From positions 12 through 64,011 of the forward strand of contig NZ_LMCP01000016.1 in assembly GCF_001425625.1 (NCBI RefSeq): 64,000 bases of DNA, read 5' to 3'. Both the position numbers and the translations under genes were made by a program. The stretch is from Mesorhizobium sp. Root102. GTDB taxonomy: Bacteria > Pseudomonadota > Alphaproteobacteria > Rhizobiales > Rhizobiaceae. The notes beneath the pieces were generated by a model that was given only the letters and a program-made list of their open reading frames with translations, searched no databases and had not been told where the DNA came from. Shown in pieces: positions 27,075 through 41,317 of the stretch (position 1 is its first letter; the number at the start of each line of letters is the position of its first letter).

Positions 27075-27619
27075 GCGCCCCCCTGCCAGCCAGCTCCAAA
27101 ACTATGCCGAAAATACCCATACATCACAAAAACAGCCAATGTCAACGTTTACATCGGCGGCTAGCCATGCAATATTGGTGATTAGTCGCCGAATGATTGG
27201 AACGGAACGATGGCTCACGGAGATACGAAGTTGACCCCTGGCGGATGTGCAGCGCCTATGAAGTTTACTCGTACTCCCCTGTTGTCGCTCTATCGGCCAA
27301 TTGGCCTAAAAGCAGTGCTGGCTGCCTGCAGCGTCCAGTCCCGGGAGCAGGGCCTGCCTGCCAGCGCAGACACGCTGGCTCAGTGCCGGTCATACGAGGA
27401 AATTTCACCAGCCGCCCGGCATCGCGGTCAAGTCCAGGCGACCGCGCTGCACGCACACGATTGATCGGCTGCACCTCCTGCAAGAAACGGCTCACGCGAA
27501 TGCGCTGCAGCAGAACAGCAGTAGCCCTCATCGAATGGAGGAGCGCTGCGTCCGCCGGTTGGCGGGGCGAACTGTCGCAGGACCAAGATTGCCACTTTCA
27601 CGTGCTTAGCATCCCCTGG

Positions 27620-27638
27620 ACTTAGGTTAAGGATAAGT
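27620..27638 (+). promoter_or_regulatory. Inverted repeat upstream of nadA, possible operator
   Basis: ACTTA-N9-TAAGT lies about 20 bases before the nadA ribosome binding site (AAGGAG at 27658-27663). It could be an operator for a NAD-pathway repressor, but short repeats of this kind also arise by chance. Confidence 0.25.
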
Positions 27639-27669
27639 CTGGCTACAGCCTGAGTATAAGGAGCTAACG

Positions 27670-28644
27670 GTGCTCAAGACCTCGACCCGCACTGCTGCGC
27701 TTTATGACCGCGTTCGGAGAGTCATCCCACCTATCGAATGGCCAGCCTTCGCTGGCGACATCGATGCCATTCTCGACCTCAAGGCGCAAAGAAACGCAGT
27801 CATCCTGGCGCACAACTACCAGACGCCGGAGATCTTCCACTGTGTCGCCGACATCGTCGGTGACAGCCTGGCGCTCGCCCGCAAGGCAATGACGGTCGAG
27901 GCCGATGTCATCGTGCTCGCCGGCGTGCATTTCATGGCCGAGACCGCGAAGCTGCTCAACCCCGACAAGACGGTGCTCATTCCGGACACGGCAGCCGGTT
28001 GCTCGCTCGCCGATTCCATTACCGCCGAAGATGTCCGTCTCATGCGGCAGCGCTACCCGGGCGTGCCCATTGTCACCTACGTCAACACTTCCGCCACTGT
28101 GAAGGCTGAGTCCGACATCTGCTGCACCTCGGGCAATGCCAAAGCCGTCGTCGAGTCTCTCGGTGTTGCCCGGGTGATCATGCTGCCGGACGAGTATCTG
28201 GCCCAGAACATCGCCGCCCAGACCGACGTTGAGATCATCGCCTGGAAGGGTCATTGCGAGGTGCATGAGCGCTTCACGCCTGCTGACATCAGGGAGTTGC
28301 GCGAAAGTCATCCCGGCGTGACCGTGCTGGCGCATCCCGAGTGCCCGCCAGAATTGGTCGCGGAAGCAGATTTCTCCGGCTCGACGGCCGCCATGTCCGA
28401 CTATGTCGGACAACAGAAACCGGCGCGGGTCGTGCTGATGACGGAGTGCTCGATGAGCGACAATGTCGCGGTCGAACACCCCGATGTCGAGTTCATCCGT
28501 CCCTGCAATCTCTGCCCGCACATGAAGCGGATAACGCTTGCCAACATCCGCACCGCACTCGAACAAAACCGCCATGTCGTAACCATCGAACCGGAAATTG
28601 CCGGGCGCGCGCGGCTGGCCGTCGAGCGGATGCTGGCCGTATGA
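27670..28644 (+). CDS. nadA: Quinolinate synthase
   Basis: 324 residues. NadA condenses iminoaspartate with dihydroxyacetone phosphate to quinolinate in de novo NAD synthesis and needs a [4Fe-4S] cluster. The family core is visible in [28 protein letters not shown] and [11 protein letters not shown]. Candidate cluster cysteines lie in [15 protein letters not shown] and CNLCPHM. GTG start at 27670 is set by AAGGAG six bases upstream. It is the first gene of the nad-bio block and overlaps nadB by four bases (ATGA). Confidence 0.95.
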   Translation: MLKTSTRTAALYDRVRRVIPPIEWPAFAGDIDAILDLKAQRNAVILAHNYQTPEIFHCVADIVGDSLALARKAMTVEADVIVLAGVHFMAETAKLLNPDKTVLIPDTAAGCSLADSITAEDVRLMRQRYPGVPIVTYVNTSATVKAESDICCTSGNAKAVVESLGVARVIMLPDEYLAQNIAAQTDVEIIAWKGHCEVHERFTPADIRELRESHPGVTVLAHPECPPELVAEADFSGSTAAMSDYVGQQKPARVVLMTECSMSDNVAVEHPDVEFIRPCNLCPHMKRITLANIRTALEQNRHVVTIEPEIAGRARLAVERMLAV

Positions 28645-30182
28645 GCGTGGACGTCCGCGATCTCGCTGAGCGGCCAGTCATCATCGGCGGCGGCATAGCC
28701 GGACTGATGACAGCGCTGCACCTGGCGCCCGAGCCGGTGCTTCTCTTGTCGAGATCCGCGCTTGGCGCGGACGCGTCGAGCACCTGGGCGCAAGGCGGCC
28801 TTGCCGCCAGCCTGGGCGAGGATGATGAACCGGCGCTCCATCTTGCCGATACACTTGCCGCAGGCGACGGTCTTTGCGATGTGGAAGCGGCAAGGCGCAT
28901 CGTGTACGCGGCGCCCGCCGCAATGGAGGATCTGGCGCGTCTTGGGGTTCGCTTCGATCGCAAACCTGCAGGCGCCCTTCGTCTCGGGCTGGAAGCCGCG
29001 CACAGCAGGCGGCGTATCGTCCATGCCGGGGGCGACGGGAGCGGACGGGAGGTCATGCGCGCGCTAGTCGCGGCCGTCCGCTTGACGCCGACAGTTGAAG
29101 TTGTCGAGGGCATCGAAGCGCGCCGGCTGGCGGTGGAGGACGGCAGGATCACCGGGGTGCTGGCGAACTGTTCGACGGGTCCGGTGTTCCTCGCCACAGG
29201 ACGGGTCGTTCTCGCCACTGGCGGGATCGGTGGCTTGTTCCACGACACGACAAACCCGCTCGGCAGTTGCGGACAGGGCCTTGCGCTCGCAGCGCGTGCC
29301 GGTGCTGTGCTTGCCGACCTGGAGTTCATCCAGTTCCATCCGACCGCGCTTGACGGGCCAGGCCGTCCGATGCCGCTCATCAGCGAAGCGGTTCGCGGCG
29401 AAGGTGCGGTGATCGTTGACGAGACAGGCCGACGGATCCTGGACGGCTTGCCAGGTGCGGAACTCGCACCGCGAGACATCGTGGCGCGCGCTGTATGGAG
29501 GCATCTTGCGAATGGCCACCGCGTTTTCCTCGACGTCCGCGACAAGCCAGGCGCGACGTTCGCGCAGCAATTTCCGACGATCGCCTCGGCCTGCGGCAAG
29601 GCCGGCATCGACCCGGCGCGTGGCCTCATTCCGATCAGGCCGGCGCAGCACTATCACATGGGTGGTGTCGCCGTGAATCTGGCCGGGCGCACGTCCGTTC
29701 CGGGACTGTGGGCTTGCGGCGAAGTCGCCTCGACCGGGCTGCATGGCGCCAACCGGCTGGCCAGCAATTCCTTGACCGAGGCCGTCGTCTGCGCGCGTTG
29801 GGTCGCGGAAAGCCTGACGGGAACCCCTGCCCGCCGGACAAAGCCGGCGATTGCAAGCGACTGCCCTTCGCCCGACCCGACAACCGTGCGCCCCCTTCTA
29901 TCGCGCGCGCTCGGCGTCTTGCGGGACGGTGAGGCATTGAAGGCCGCCGCACGCACCTTGTTGCCGCTCGCCGAGCGTAAGGATGCGGCATCGGATCCCG
30001 CCGCTGTTGGATTGATGATCGCGATTGCCGCCTTGCTGCGCCACGAAAACCGCGGCGCTCATTTCCGGACGGACTTTCCGCATCATGCGGCCGTCGCCCG
30101 CCGCTCCCAGATCACCCTTGACGCGGCCATAGCCGTGGCCCGGGAACTCGCATCCTCCCCAACGCTGGAAAGCGTCCCGTGA
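28641..30182 (+). CDS. nadB: L-aspartate oxidase
   Basis: About 513 residues. FAD-dependent oxidation of L-aspartate to iminoaspartate, the substrate of NadA. The N-terminal dinucleotide motif is [39 protein letters not shown] is a hallmark of the family, as are [10 protein letters not shown] and [20 protein letters not shown]. The ATG at 28641 overlaps the nadA stop and the gene ends inside the nadC GTG start, so nadABC are translationally coupled. An open frame continues upstream to 28341 but lies within nadA. Confidence 0.95.
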   Translation: MSVDVRDLAERPVIIGGGIAGLMTALHLAPEPVLLLSRSALGADASSTWAQGGLAASLGEDDEPALHLADTLAAGDGLCDVEAARRIVYAAPAAMEDLARLGVRFDRKPAGALRLGLEAAHSRRRIVHAGGDGSGREVMRALVAAVRLTPTVEVVEGIEARRLAVEDGRITGVLANCSTGPVFLATGRVVLATGGIGGLFHDTTNPLGSCGQGLALAARAGAVLADLEFIQFHPTALDGPGRPMPLISEAVRGEGAVIVDETGRRILDGLPGAELAPRDIVARAVWRHLANGHRVFLDVRDKPGATFAQQFPTIASACGKAGIDPARGLIPIRPAQHYHMGGVAVNLAGRTSVPGLWACGEVASTGLHGANRLASNSLTEAVVCARWVAESLTGTPARRTKPAIASDCPSPDPTTVRPLLSRALGVLRDGEALKAAARTLLPLAERKDAASDPAAVGLMIAIAALLRHENRGAHFRTDFPHHAAVARRSQITLDAAIAVARELASSPTLESVP

Positions 30183-31036
30183 AGAACCTGCCGCCACTTC
30201 CCGCAATCATGCTCGAACCTCTGGTACGGGCAGCTCTCCTGGAAGACCTCGGCAGGGCCGGCGATCTGACCACCGATGCCATCGTGCCGAAGGACCTTCC
30301 GGCAACGACCGTGCTTTCGGCCCGCCAGCCCGGAACCGTCGCCGGGCTCGATCTGGCAATGCTCGCTTTCAGGCTGATCGATCCTGAGGTCGAAATCGCG
30401 GTGGAGCGGGCGGACGGAAGTAGTGTCGCGCAAGGAGAGATTATTGCAACGGTGAGCGGTCCGGCCCGGGCCATTCTCACCGCGGAACGGACAGCGCTCA
30501 ATTTCCTGTGCCATCTGAGCGGCATCGCCACGGCGACGGCATCGGTCGTCGCGGCGGTCCGCGCCCACGGCGCAAAGATCGTCTGCACGCGCAAGACGAC
30601 GCCTGGTCTACGAGCCGTCGAAAAATATGCGGTGCGCGCCGGCGGTGGTGCCAATCACCGCTTCGGTCTCGACGACGCGATCCTGATCAAGGACAACCAC
30701 ATCGCGATCGCTGGCGGAATTCGCCCGGCAATCGAGCGGGCACGAATGAGCGTCGGCCATCTCGTCAAGATCGAAGTCGAGGTTGATACGCTTACCCAGC
30801 TGGAAGAGGCCCTGGCGCTTGCTCCTGACGCTGTGCTGCTCGACAACATGTCTGTTGACGAGCTGCGCCAGGCGGTGGCCATGGTGGCCGGCCGGGTGAT
30901 CACCGAGGCGTCCGGCAGGATCACCGCCGCCACCGCGCCTGCCATCGCCGCGACAGGTGTCGATCTGATTTCTATCGGCTGGTTGACTCACAGCGCGCCG
31001 ATCCTCGATATCGGCCTCGATTACCGTGAACTTTGA
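30179..31036 (+). CDS. nadC: Nicotinate-nucleotide pyrophosphorylase (quinolinate phosphoribosyltransferase)
   Basis: 285 residues. It converts quinolinate and PRPP to nicotinate mononucleotide. Diagnostic segments are ALLEDLGRAGDLTTDA, ERTALNFLCHLSGIAT, CTRKTTPGLRAVEKYAV, GGGANHRFGLDDAILIKDNH and EVEVDTLTQLEEAL. It starts with GTG overlapping the nadB stop (GTGA). The next gene, bioB, begins 45 bases later on the same strand, so the nad and bio genes may be one transcript. Confidence 0.95.
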   Translation: MKNLPPLPAIMLEPLVRAALLEDLGRAGDLTTDAIVPKDLPATTVLSARQPGTVAGLDLAMLAFRLIDPEVEIAVERADGSSVAQGEIIATVSGPARAILTAERTALNFLCHLSGIATATASVVAAVRAHGAKIVCTRKTTPGLRAVEKYAVRAGGGANHRFGLDDAILIKDNHIAIAGGIRPAIERARMSVGHLVKIEVEVDTLTQLEEALALAPDAVLLDNMSVDELRQAVAMVAGRVITEASGRITAATAPAIAATGVDLISIGWLTHSAPILDIGLDYREL

Positions 31037-31081
31037 TCGTGGGATCTGACCTTACGCCGCCACAACGCAAGGGGAAGAAGC

Positions 31082-32089
31082 ATGGAAATGCACGCAGCGA
31101 TTTCGGAAAAGACCCAGCCTGAAGTTCAATCCTTCGACGGCGGCCGGATATGGACTCTGGAAGAGGCTCGGGCGCTCCATGACGCGCCCTTCAATGATCT
31201 GCTGTTTCAGGCGCAGACCGTCCACCGCCAGAATTTCGATCCCAACAAGGTCCAGCTCAGCCGGCTTCTCAGCATCAAGACAGGCGGATGTCCGGAAGAT
31301 TGCGGCTATTGCAGCCAGTCGGCGCATCACGAAACCGGTCTGAAGGCGTCGAAGCTGATGGAGGTCAGGCGCGTTATCGCCGAGGCGACCAAGGCGCGTG
31401 ACGCCGGCGCCACACGTTATTGCATGGGAGCCGCCTGGCGAAACCCCAAGACGCGCGACATGGATGCAGTGGTGGCGATGGTCGAAGGCGTCAAGGCGCT
31501 CGGCATGGAGACCTGCATGACCCTCGGCATGCTCGATCCTGAGCAGACCACTCGTCTGAAGCAGGCTGGTCTCGACTATTACAACCACAACATCGATACG
31601 TCGGAACGCTACTACAGTGAGATCATCAGCACGCGCAGCTTTGCTGACCGGCTCGATACGCTCGAGCAGGTTCGCCAAGCCGGCATCAAGGTCTGTTGCG
31701 GCGGCATTGTCGGCATGGGCGAAGAACCGGTGGACCGGGTCGACATGCTGGTGACGCTGGCCAGTCTGCCGGAGCATCCGCAAAGCGTTCCGATCAACAT
31801 GCTGATCCCGATCGCCGGCACCCCGCTTGCCGAAGCCAAGCCCATCGAGCCTATCGAATTCGTGCGTGTGATCGCGCTGGCGCGCATTATGATGCCGAAA
31901 TCGCATGTGCGTCTTTCCGCCGGCCGCACCGCCATGACCGACGAGATGCAGGCACTGTGCTTCTTTGCCGGCGCCAACTCGATCTTCGTCGGCGACACGC
32001 TGCTGACGGCGGATAATCCCGGCGAGGACAAGGATACTCTGTTGTTCCAGCGCCTCGGTATCGAGCCGATGGAAATCGGCACACAATGA
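31082..32089 (+). CDS. bioB: Biotin synthase
   Basis: 335 residues, radical SAM enzyme that inserts sulfur into dethiobiotin. The radical SAM motif is [13 protein letters not shown] (CxxxCxxC, about residue 65). Other family segments are [37 protein letters not shown] and VRLSAGR, the last holding the arginine ligand of the second cluster. The start has AGGGGAAGAAGC just upstream. It overlaps bioF by four bases. Confidence 0.96.
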   Translation: MEMHAAISEKTQPEVQSFDGGRIWTLEEARALHDAPFNDLLFQAQTVHRQNFDPNKVQLSRLLSIKTGGCPEDCGYCSQSAHHETGLKASKLMEVRRVIAEATKARDAGATRYCMGAAWRNPKTRDMDAVVAMVEGVKALGMETCMTLGMLDPEQTTRLKQAGLDYYNHNIDTSERYYSEIISTRSFADRLDTLEQVRQAGIKVCCGGIVGMGEEPVDRVDMLVTLASLPEHPQSVPINMLIPIAGTPLAEAKPIEPIEFVRVIALARIMMPKSHVRLSAGRTAMTDEMQALCFFAGANSIFVGDTLLTADNPGEDKDTLLFQRLGIEPMEIGTQ

Positions 32090-33225
32090 ACGAAGCACTT
32101 CTTGCCCGGTATGACGCGACCTTGCAGGGACTGGCGCGCAAGGACCGGCTGCGGACACTGTCGCCGCGTACCGGGCTCGACTTCTCGTCGAACGACTATC
32201 TCGGGCTTGCCGCTTCGAGAAGGCTAGGCGATGCGGTGGCAGTGGCGATCGCGCAGGGCACGCCGGTCGGCGCCACCGGGTCGCGGCTGTTGCGCGGCAA
32301 TGCGCCGGAACACGAGGCCCTGGAGGCGGACGCTGCGGTGTTCTTCGGAGCTGACCGCGCGCTGTTCTTCGGCAGCGGCTACATCGCCAATTTCGCTCTG
32401 CTGACCGCCCTGCCGCAGAAGGGCGACCTTTTGGTCCTCGACGAACTCGCTCATGCCAGCATGCATGAGGGGGCTCGTGCTGGCCGCGCCGAGTTCAAGC
32501 TGGTAACGCATAACGATGTCGATGCCTTCGAGGATGCAATCACGCGCTGGCGCGCCGAGGGCGGCACCGGGCGCGTCTGGATCGTGGTCGAAAGCCTCTA
32601 CAGCATGGATGGCGACCGCGCGCCGATGGAGGGCCTGGTCGCGCTTGCCGATCGGCACGAGGCGTTCATCGTCGTCGACGAGGCGCATGCTACCGGCGTC
32701 TGGGGACCGGACGGCCGCGGCCTTGCCGCCGCTTTCGAGGGCCGCGACAACATCATTGCGCTCCATACCTGCGGCAAGGCGCTCGGCGCGTCCGGTGCGC
32801 TGGTCACCGGGCCGGGACTGCTGTGCGACTATCTCGTCAACCGCTGCCGGCCATTCATCTATTCCACAGCGCCGTCGCCGCTGATGGCCGTGGCAGCGCG
32901 CGAAGCGATTGCCATGCTGTCCGATGAGCCGCAACGCCGTGTCCAATTGCAGGAGCGCGTTGCCTTGGCGGGCCGCCAATTGGCCGAGCGCTGCGGCGTG
33001 AAGGCCAGCGGCTCGCAGATCCAGCCCTTTGTTATCGGCGACAACAGGCGCACCATGGCGGTGGCGGCAGCACTGCAGGCGCGCGGTTTCGACATTCGCG
33101 GCATTCGTCCGCCGACGGTTCCCGAGGGCACGTCGCGGCTGCGCATTTCGCTGACGCTCAATGTCGGCGAAGCCGACATTTCCGCCATGGTCGAGGCGCT
33201 CGTCGAAGTGTTGGCCTCGGCATGA
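32086..33225 (+). CDS. bioF: 8-amino-7-oxononanoate synthase
   Basis: 379 residues, PLP-dependent condensation of pimeloyl thioester with alanine. It shows [13 protein letters not shown] near residue 30, [34 protein letters not shown] and [15 protein letters not shown]. The PLP lysine is in [13 protein letters not shown] near residue 230. Coupled by ATGA overlaps to bioB upstream and bioD downstream. Confidence 0.95.
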   Translation: MNEALLARYDATLQGLARKDRLRTLSPRTGLDFSSNDYLGLAASRRLGDAVAVAIAQGTPVGATGSRLLRGNAPEHEALEADAAVFFGADRALFFGSGYIANFALLTALPQKGDLLVLDELAHASMHEGARAGRAEFKLVTHNDVDAFEDAITRWRAEGGTGRVWIVVESLYSMDGDRAPMEGLVALADRHEAFIVVDEAHATGVWGPDGRGLAAAFEGRDNIIALHTCGKALGASGALVTGPGLLCDYLVNRCRPFIYSTAPSPLMAVAAREAIAMLSDEPQRRVQLQERVALAGRQLAERCGVKASGSQIQPFVIGDNRRTMAVAAALQARGFDIRGIRPPTVPEGTSRLRISLTLNVGEADISAMVEALVEVLASA

Positions 33226-33857
33226 CCAAGCGCATCGTCATCACCGGAACGGATACCGGAATTGGCAAGACAGTATTTTCGGCCGGGCTCGCCGGCCTGC
33301 TCGACGGCTTCTACTGGAAGCCGGTTCAATCGGGCCTCGATGAGGAGACTGACAGTGAGGTCGTTGCCCGGCTTTCCGGCTTGCCCGCCGGGCGCATCCT
33401 GCCAGAGGTTTACCGTCTGAGGATGCCGCTGTCGCCGCATCGATCAGCCGAAATCGACGGCGTTGCGATCGAGGCGGCCAAGCTCTCACTCCCAGACTTG
33501 CCCGGTCCGCTCATCATCGAGGGCGCCGGCGGACTGATGGTGCCGCTCAATCGACAGACAAAGTTCATCGATATCTTCCGGGAGTGGCAACTGCCAGTCA
33601 TCCTTTGCGCGCGCACCGCGCTCGGCACAATCAACCACACGCTGCTGTCGATCGAGGCCCTGCGAGCCCGCTCTATCCCGCTGATCGGCGTCGCCTTCAT
33701 CGGCGACGAGGTAGCCGATACGCAAAGGACGATCGCGGAATTCGGCGGCGTGCCGCAACTCGGCAGGCTGCCGCACCTCGACGCGCTGACGGGTGAAACG
33801 CTGAGGGACGCGATGGTTGCCGGCTTCGACCTCACAGCGATCGCAGGAGGCGAATGA
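33222..33857 (+). CDS. bioD: Dethiobiotin synthetase
   Basis: 211 residues, ATP-dependent ring closure of 7,8-diaminononanoate with CO2. The N-terminal P-loop [17 protein letters not shown] and KPVQSGL match the family, as does [11 protein letters not shown] near residue 103. It overlaps bioF and bioA by four bases. It is slightly shorter than many homologues because the C-terminal extension is reduced. Confidence 0.95.
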   Translation: MTKRIVITGTDTGIGKTVFSAGLAGLLDGFYWKPVQSGLDEETDSEVVARLSGLPAGRILPEVYRLRMPLSPHRSAEIDGVAIEAAKLSLPDLPGPLIIEGAGGLMVPLNRQTKFIDIFREWQLPVILCARTALGTINHTLLSIEALRARSIPLIGVAFIGDEVADTQRTIAEFGGVPQLGRLPHLDALTGETLRDAMVAGFDLTAIAGGE

Positions 33858-35122
33858 TGTCGCAGTCCCATGTGTGGCATCCGTTCACGCAGCACGCACT
33901 CGAGACCGCGATCCCTGAAATCGTCCGGACGGAAGGCGCCTACCTCCACAAGGCCGACGGCACGCGCATCCTGGATGCTATTTCTTCCTGGTGGGTCGTC
34001 ACCCACGGCCACCGCCATCCCCGCATCATCAAGGCCATCGAGACGACCGCGGCGAGCCTCGACCAGATCATCTTCGCCGGCTTCACCCACGAGCCGGCCG
34101 AACGCCTGGCCAAGGCACTTGTCGGCCTCGCTCCCGCCGGTCTCGACTGGGTGTTCTATTCCGACAGCGGCTCGACCTCCGTCGAGGTCGCGCTGAAGAT
34201 GGCGCTCGGCTATTTCCGCAACATCGGCGCGCCGCGCTCGCGCATCGTCGTCATGGAGCACAGCTACCATGGCGACACGATCGGCACGATGAGCGTCGGC
34301 GCCCGCGGCGTGTTCAACGCTGCCTACGAGCCGTTGCTGTTCGAGGTCGACACCATCTCCTTCCCGGCCGCCGGGCGAGAGCAGGAGACGCTGGATCGGT
34401 TCGAGGCCGTCAGCCGCGACCGGCGCGCGGCCGCACTGATCGTCGAGCCGCTGGTGCTCGGCGCCGGCGGCATGCTGATGTATCCGGCCTGGGTTCTCAC
34501 CGAGTTGAAGAAGATCGCCGAGGCCTCCGGCACGCTGCTGATCGCCGACGAGGTGATGACCGGCTGGGGGCGCACCGGAACCATGTTTGCCTGCGAGCAG
34601 GCGTCCATCTCTCCGGACATCCTGTGCACCTCGAAGGGCCTGACTGGCGGCGTAGTCCCGCTGGCCGCAACGCTTGCCACGGATGCGATCTTTCAGGCTC
34701 ATTATTCGGTGGACCGGAAAAAGACATTTTTCCATTCGAGTTCCTACACCGCCAATCCGATTGCCTGCGCGGCAGCACTCGCCAATGTGGAGATCTGGCG
34801 CGACGAGCCGGTGGCCGAGCGGGTCGCGGCGTTGAGTGCAATGCAGGCCGCCGGGCTTCGGCGCTTTCGTAACAATGCCAACTTCACCGACAGGAGGACG
34901 ACCGGCACGATCGCGGCCCTCGATCTGCGCACCGGCTCGGCCGGCTATCTGGCCGAGATCGGGCCGAAACTGCGCGCCTTTTTCCTTGAGCGCGGCCTGC
35001 TTGTGCGCCCGCTTGGCAATGTCCTCTATCTTTTGCCGCCTTATTGCATCACCGGCGAGGAACTGGACGGGCTCTATGGCGCCATCGAGGAGGCCGGCGA
35101 CCGCTTCGGCTCAAAGCCATGA
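33854..35122 (+). CDS. bioA: Adenosylmethionine-8-amino-7-oxononanoate aminotransferase
   Basis: 422 residues. PLP enzyme that transfers the amino group of S-adenosylmethionine to make diaminononanoate. It shows [10 protein letters not shown] at the N-terminus, [29 protein letters not shown] and [12 protein letters not shown]. The PLP lysine is in [17 protein letters not shown] near residue 260. Two adjacent ATG codons (33854 and 33857) are possible; the first overlaps the bioD stop. Confidence 0.95.
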   Translation: MMSQSHVWHPFTQHALETAIPEIVRTEGAYLHKADGTRILDAISSWWVVTHGHRHPRIIKAIETTAASLDQIIFAGFTHEPAERLAKALVGLAPAGLDWVFYSDSGSTSVEVALKMALGYFRNIGAPRSRIVVMEHSYHGDTIGTMSVGARGVFNAAYEPLLFEVDTISFPAAGREQETLDRFEAVSRDRRAAALIVEPLVLGAGGMLMYPAWVLTELKKIAEASGTLLIADEVMTGWGRTGTMFACEQASISPDILCTSKGLTGGVVPLAATLATDAIFQAHYSVDRKKTFFHSSSYTANPIACAAALANVEIWRDEPVAERVAALSAMQAAGLRRFRNNANFTDRRTTGTIAALDLRTGSAGYLAEIGPKLRAFFLERGLLVRPLGNVLYLLPPYCITGEELDGLYGAIEEAGDRFGSKP

Positions 35123-36102
35123 GCAGGTCGTCGCGGATTCTCGGATTTGGCCACCATGCGCCTGGCCGCAAAGTGGCGAATGCCGAGATCGAGACCAATC
35201 TCGGCCTCGAGCCGGGCTGGATCGAAAGGCGCACCGGAATCCGTTCCCGCTTCTGGGCAACGGACGAAGATACGCTGTCCGGTCTTGCCACGCAGGCCGG
35301 CGACATGGCGCTGGCGAATGCCGGTATTGACCGCAGCGACATCGGCCTGCTGTTGCTTGCCACCTCGACGCCCGATCACCTACTGCCGCCCAGTGCACCC
35401 TTGGTCGCGCACAAGCTCGGCCTTGGCCGCGCAGGCGCGGTCGATCTGACGGGCGCCTGCGCCGGCTTCATCTATGCGCTGATGTTTGCGGATGGATTCA
35501 CCCGCCTGCACGGCAAACCAGCGCTGGTCATCGCCGCCAACATCCTCAGCCGCCGCATCAATCCAGCCGAGCGTGCGAGCTCGGTCCTTTTCGCCGATGC
35601 CGCCGGCGCCCTGGTGATTGGTCCGTGCGACGACCCGGATCGGGGCATTCTCGGCGCGTCGGTGGATTCGGACGGTTCACGCTACGGGCTGATCCAGATT
35701 CCGGCGGGCGGAAGCAACACGCCGTTTCATGGCGACCTCGACCTTGAGCAGACCCGAATGATGATGAGCGATGGTCGTGAGGTGTTCGCCAGGGCCGTGG
35801 ACATGATGACTGCATGTTCAAAGGACGCGCTCGCCGCGGCCCAGTTGCAGCCGCAGGCCATCGATCGGTTCGTGCCGCACCAGGCCAATGCCCGCATTTT
35901 CGATGCGGTCGGCAGGAACCTTGGCGTGGCAGATCAAGCAATCGTCAAGACGATCGCCGACTACGGCAACTCTTCCGCCGCGACGATCCCGCTGTCGCTC
36001 TCGCTAGCCCACCAGATGGAGCCTTTTCGCCTGGGTGAAACGATCCTCTTGGCGGCAGCGGGTGCGGGTCTCAGCGGCGGTGCGCTCGTTGTTGGATTTT
36101 AG
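35119..36102 (+). CDS. bioZ: BioZ, KAS III-like synthase for the pimeloyl moiety of biotin
   Basis: About 327 residues, of the FabH (3-oxoacyl-ACP synthase III) fold. The catalytic triad is visible: Cys in [13 protein letters not shown], His in [10 protein letters not shown] and Asn in [12 protein letters not shown]. Family knowledge: BioZ of Mesorhizobium and Agrobacterium starts pimeloyl thioester synthesis from a C5 dicarboxyl-CoA (glutaryl-CoA) and malonyl-ACP, replacing BioC/BioH. Its place as last gene of bioBFDAZ, with an ATGA overlap on bioA, identifies it better than sequence alone. Confidence 0.92.
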   Translation: MSRSSRILGFGHHAPGRKVANAEIETNLGLEPGWIERRTGIRSRFWATDEDTLSGLATQAGDMALANAGIDRSDIGLLLLATSTPDHLLPPSAPLVAHKLGLGRAGAVDLTGACAGFIYALMFADGFTRLHGKPALVIAANILSRRINPAERASSVLFADAAGALVIGPCDDPDRGILGASVDSDGSRYGLIQIPAGGSNTPFHGDLDLEQTRMMMSDGREVFARAVDMMTACSKDALAAAQLQPQAIDRFVPHQANARIFDAVGRNLGVADQAIVKTIADYGNSSAATIPLSLSLAHQMEPFRLGETILLAAAGAGLSGGALVVGF

Positions 36103-36134
36103 TGGCGCGAACCGGCTGCCAAGATTGACCTTGT

Positions 36135-36611
36135 ATGGTGAATAGGACAACAGAACCAATGCGAAAGCTAGTCGCCGGTAAGCTGCACGGCATCTACGTC
36201 ACCGAAGCAAATCTCAACTACCATGGTTCGATAACGCTGGACCCTGACCACTGCGAAGCAGCAGGGATCCTGCCCATGGAATTCGTGGAGATATGGAACA
36301 AGAATTCCGGTGCGCGGATTTCGACCTATGTCATTCTCGGCGAGCGCGGCTCGCGATGCTGCATCCTCAACGGAGCTGCGGCCCGCACCTGTCAGCCCGA
36401 CGACCAGATCATTGTCTGCAACTCCATCTACCTGGATGAGGCGCGCATCACCTCGCTGAAGCCGCGGATCGTCACGTTCGACCAGGACAACCACATACTC
36501 GACCGCTTGAGCTACTCCGTCGATCTTGACGCATATGGCCGTTACGGTTTCTCCATCCTTGACGAGGCGAACGAGGCTTTGCCCACTCCTGCCCTGATCT
36601 CTGGGGCGTGA
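36135..36611 (+). CDS. panD: Aspartate 1-decarboxylase
   Basis: About 150-158 residues, somewhat longer than the usual 115-130. It makes beta-alanine for pantothenate. PanD is made as a proprotein that cleaves itself at Gly-Ser; the site is visible in NYHGSITLDPDHCEAAGIL. KLHG near the N-terminus and the catalytic region ARISTYVILGERGSR are conserved. The start is not certain: ATG 36135 and ATG 36159 (MRKLVAGKLHG) both lack a good ribosome binding site, and the second aligns better with known PanD. It lies 32 bases downstream of bioZ on the same strand. Confidence 0.9.
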   Translation: MVNRTTEPMRKLVAGKLHGIYVTEANLNYHGSITLDPDHCEAAGILPMEFVEIWNKNSGARISTYVILGERGSRCCILNGAAARTCQPDDQIIVCNSIYLDEARITSLKPRIVTFDQDNHILDRLSYSVDLDAYGRYGFSILDEANEALPTPALISGA

Positions 36612-36685
36612 CTTGCTCTCGATACGTGGGCGAGCTTTCTGCCCGGTTTAATTGGCTGCCGAACAACGCCGCGGGCCGAATGCGC

Positions 36686-36714
36686 TTGACAAGATAGCGC
36701 CGGCCCGTGCAACT
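36686..36714 (+). promoter_or_regulatory. Candidate promoter of the thi operon
   Basis: TTGACA at 36686-36691, a 17-base spacer and GCAACT at 36709-36714. The -10 is poor, but the position is ideal: the predicted start of transcription falls just before the riboswitch at about 36724. Confidence 0.45.
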
Positions 36715-36723
36715 CGGAGCATT

Positions 36724-39774
<3,051 letters not shown>

Positions 39775-39941
39775 GGTTGCTGCCACCACGCTGGCCGAGT
39801 TGCTTGCCGCACTCGACTATGAGGGCGATTGGCTGGCAACGGCCGTCAACAGCGACCTGGTGCACAAAGCCAGCCGGGCGGAATTCCGATTGAGCGACGG
39901 CGACCGGATCGAAATCCTCTCGCCCATGCAGGGAGGCTAGC

Positions 39942-40715
39942 ATGTTCGATCTTCTTGGAACGACGCTTCCCTCGCGGCTGCTTCTCGGCACCGCTCAATA
40001 TCCTTCGCCGGCCATCCTTGCCGATGCAGTCAAGGCTTCAGGCACCTCGGTGGTGACCGTCTCGTTACGCCGCGAGATGGCAGGCGGCAGGGCCGGCGAA
40101 CAATTCTGGTCGTTGATCCGCTCGCTGGGCGTCAGAATCCTGCCCAATACTGCCGGCTGCCACTCCGTCAGGGAAGCTGTCACCACCGCAAACATGGCGC
40201 GCGAGGTCTTCGGCACCAACTGGATCAAGCTCGAAGTGATCGGCAACCATGATACGCTGCAGCCGGACGTGTTCGGCCTCGTCGAAGCGGCCCGCATCCT
40301 GTGCGAGGACGGTTTTGCTGTATTTCCCTATACCACCGACGACCTTGTTGTCGCCGAGCGGCTACTTGGGGCGGGCTGCAAGGTCTTGATGCCGTGGTGC
40401 GCACCGATCGGTTCCGCGCTCGGGCCGGTCAACATCATGGCGTTGCGCTCGATGCGCGGACACTTCCCGGATGTCCCGCTGATTGTGGATGCTGGGCTCG
40501 GACGGCCGTCGCATGCGGCAACCGTCATGGAGCTCGGCTTTAACGCCGTGCTCTTGAACACGGCGGTCGCCAGGGCGGCTGATCCGGTCGGCATGGCGCG
40601 TGCGTTCGGCAAGGCTGTCGAGGCCGGTCGTGAGGCCTTCAGCTCGGGAATGCTCGAGCCGCGCGACGTCGCCGTGCCATCGACACCGACGATCGGCAGG
40701 GCAGTTTTTTCATGA
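39942..40715 (+). CDS. thiG: Thiazole synthase
   Basis: 257 residues, TIM-barrel enzyme forming the thiazole phosphate from DXP, dehydroglycine and ThiS thiocarboxylate. It shows [25 protein letters not shown], the Schiff-base lysine in [16 protein letters not shown], and [29 protein letters not shown]. It starts directly after thiS and overlaps thiE by four bases. Confidence 0.96.
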   Translation: MFDLLGTTLPSRLLLGTAQYPSPAILADAVKASGTSVVTVSLRREMAGGRAGEQFWSLIRSLGVRILPNTAGCHSVREAVTTANMAREVFGTNWIKLEVIGNHDTLQPDVFGLVEAARILCEDGFAVFPYTTDDLVVAERLLGAGCKVLMPWCAPIGSALGPVNIMALRSMRGHFPDVPLIVDAGLGRPSHAATVMELGFNAVLLNTAVARAADPVGMARAFGKAVEAGREAFSSGMLEPRDVAVPSTPTIGRAVFS

Positions 40716-41317
40716 AGCTAGATCCCTTCTACCTGATCGTCGACAGCGCTGCCTGGATCGAGCGTTTGGTGCCGCTTGGCGTCAGGCTGGTGCAACTGCG
40801 TGTCAAACACATGGGTCAAGCCGGGTTACGCGCCGAGATTCGCAGGGCGAAGACCTTGTGTGCTCGAAACAATTGCCAGCTCATCATCAATGATTACTGG
40901 CGCCTGGCAATCGAAGAAGGCTGCGATTTCGTTCATCTGGGCCAAGACGATATGCAACTCGCCGACCTTTCCCAGATACGAGCGGCCGGCATAAGACTCG
41001 GGCTCAGCACGCATGATCATTTCGAACTGATGACGGCCATGGCAGCCGACCCCGACTATATCGCGCTCGGTCCGATCTACCCCACGATCCTGAAGAAGAT
41101 GAAGTGGGCACCGCAGGGGCTCGAAAGGGTTCGCACGTGGAAAGGCAGGGTCGCGCCCATCCCATTGGTTGCTATCGGCGGCCTCAATCCCGAACGGCTG
41201 GACGGCGTTTTCGAGGCCGGCGCCGACAGCGCAGCGGTCGTCACGGACATAACGTTGAATTGCGACCCCGAGGGGCGCACACGGGAATGGATCGAAAAGA
41301 CCAGACCATGGCGCTGA
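40712..41317 (+). CDS. thiE: Thiamine-phosphate synthase
   Basis: 201 residues. Couples HMP-PP with thiazole phosphate. Segments matching the family are [62 protein letters not shown] and [25 protein letters not shown]. The start overlaps thiG (ATGA) and the end overlaps the thiD start. Confidence 0.94.
   Translation: MKLDPFYLIVDSAAWIERLVPLGVRLVQLRVKHMGQAGLRAEIRRAKTLCARNNCQLIINDYWRLAIEEGCDFVHLGQDDMQLADLSQIRAAGIRLGLSTHDHFELMTAMAADPDYIALGPIYPTILKKMKWAPQGLERVRTWKGRVAPIPLVAIGGLNPERLDGVFEAGADSAAVVTDITLNCDPEGRTREWIEKTRPWR

Larger units (their letters stand above)
26718..27657. other. Gene-poor region upstream of nadA
   Basis: About 940 bases. The only plausible gene is a small minus-strand membrane protein (26853-27074). 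The rest has overlapping short frames on both strands without recognisable domains. No tRNA, IS end or clear terminator was seen. An inverted repeat ACTTA-N9-TAAGT (27620-27638) lies just before nadA. Confidence 0.4.

Noticed and set aside
31037..31081. Possible BioR operator before bioB
   Set aside because: The TTATNNATAA-type palindrome expected for this regulator is not present in the nadC-bioB gap nor before nadA.
31052..32158. 368-residue minus-strand frame over bioB
   Set aside because: Antisense shadow of biotin synthase, composition typical of a reversed coding frame.
33410..34735. 441-residue minus-strand frame over bioD and bioA
   Set aside because: Shadow of two well-identified genes; no family resemblance.
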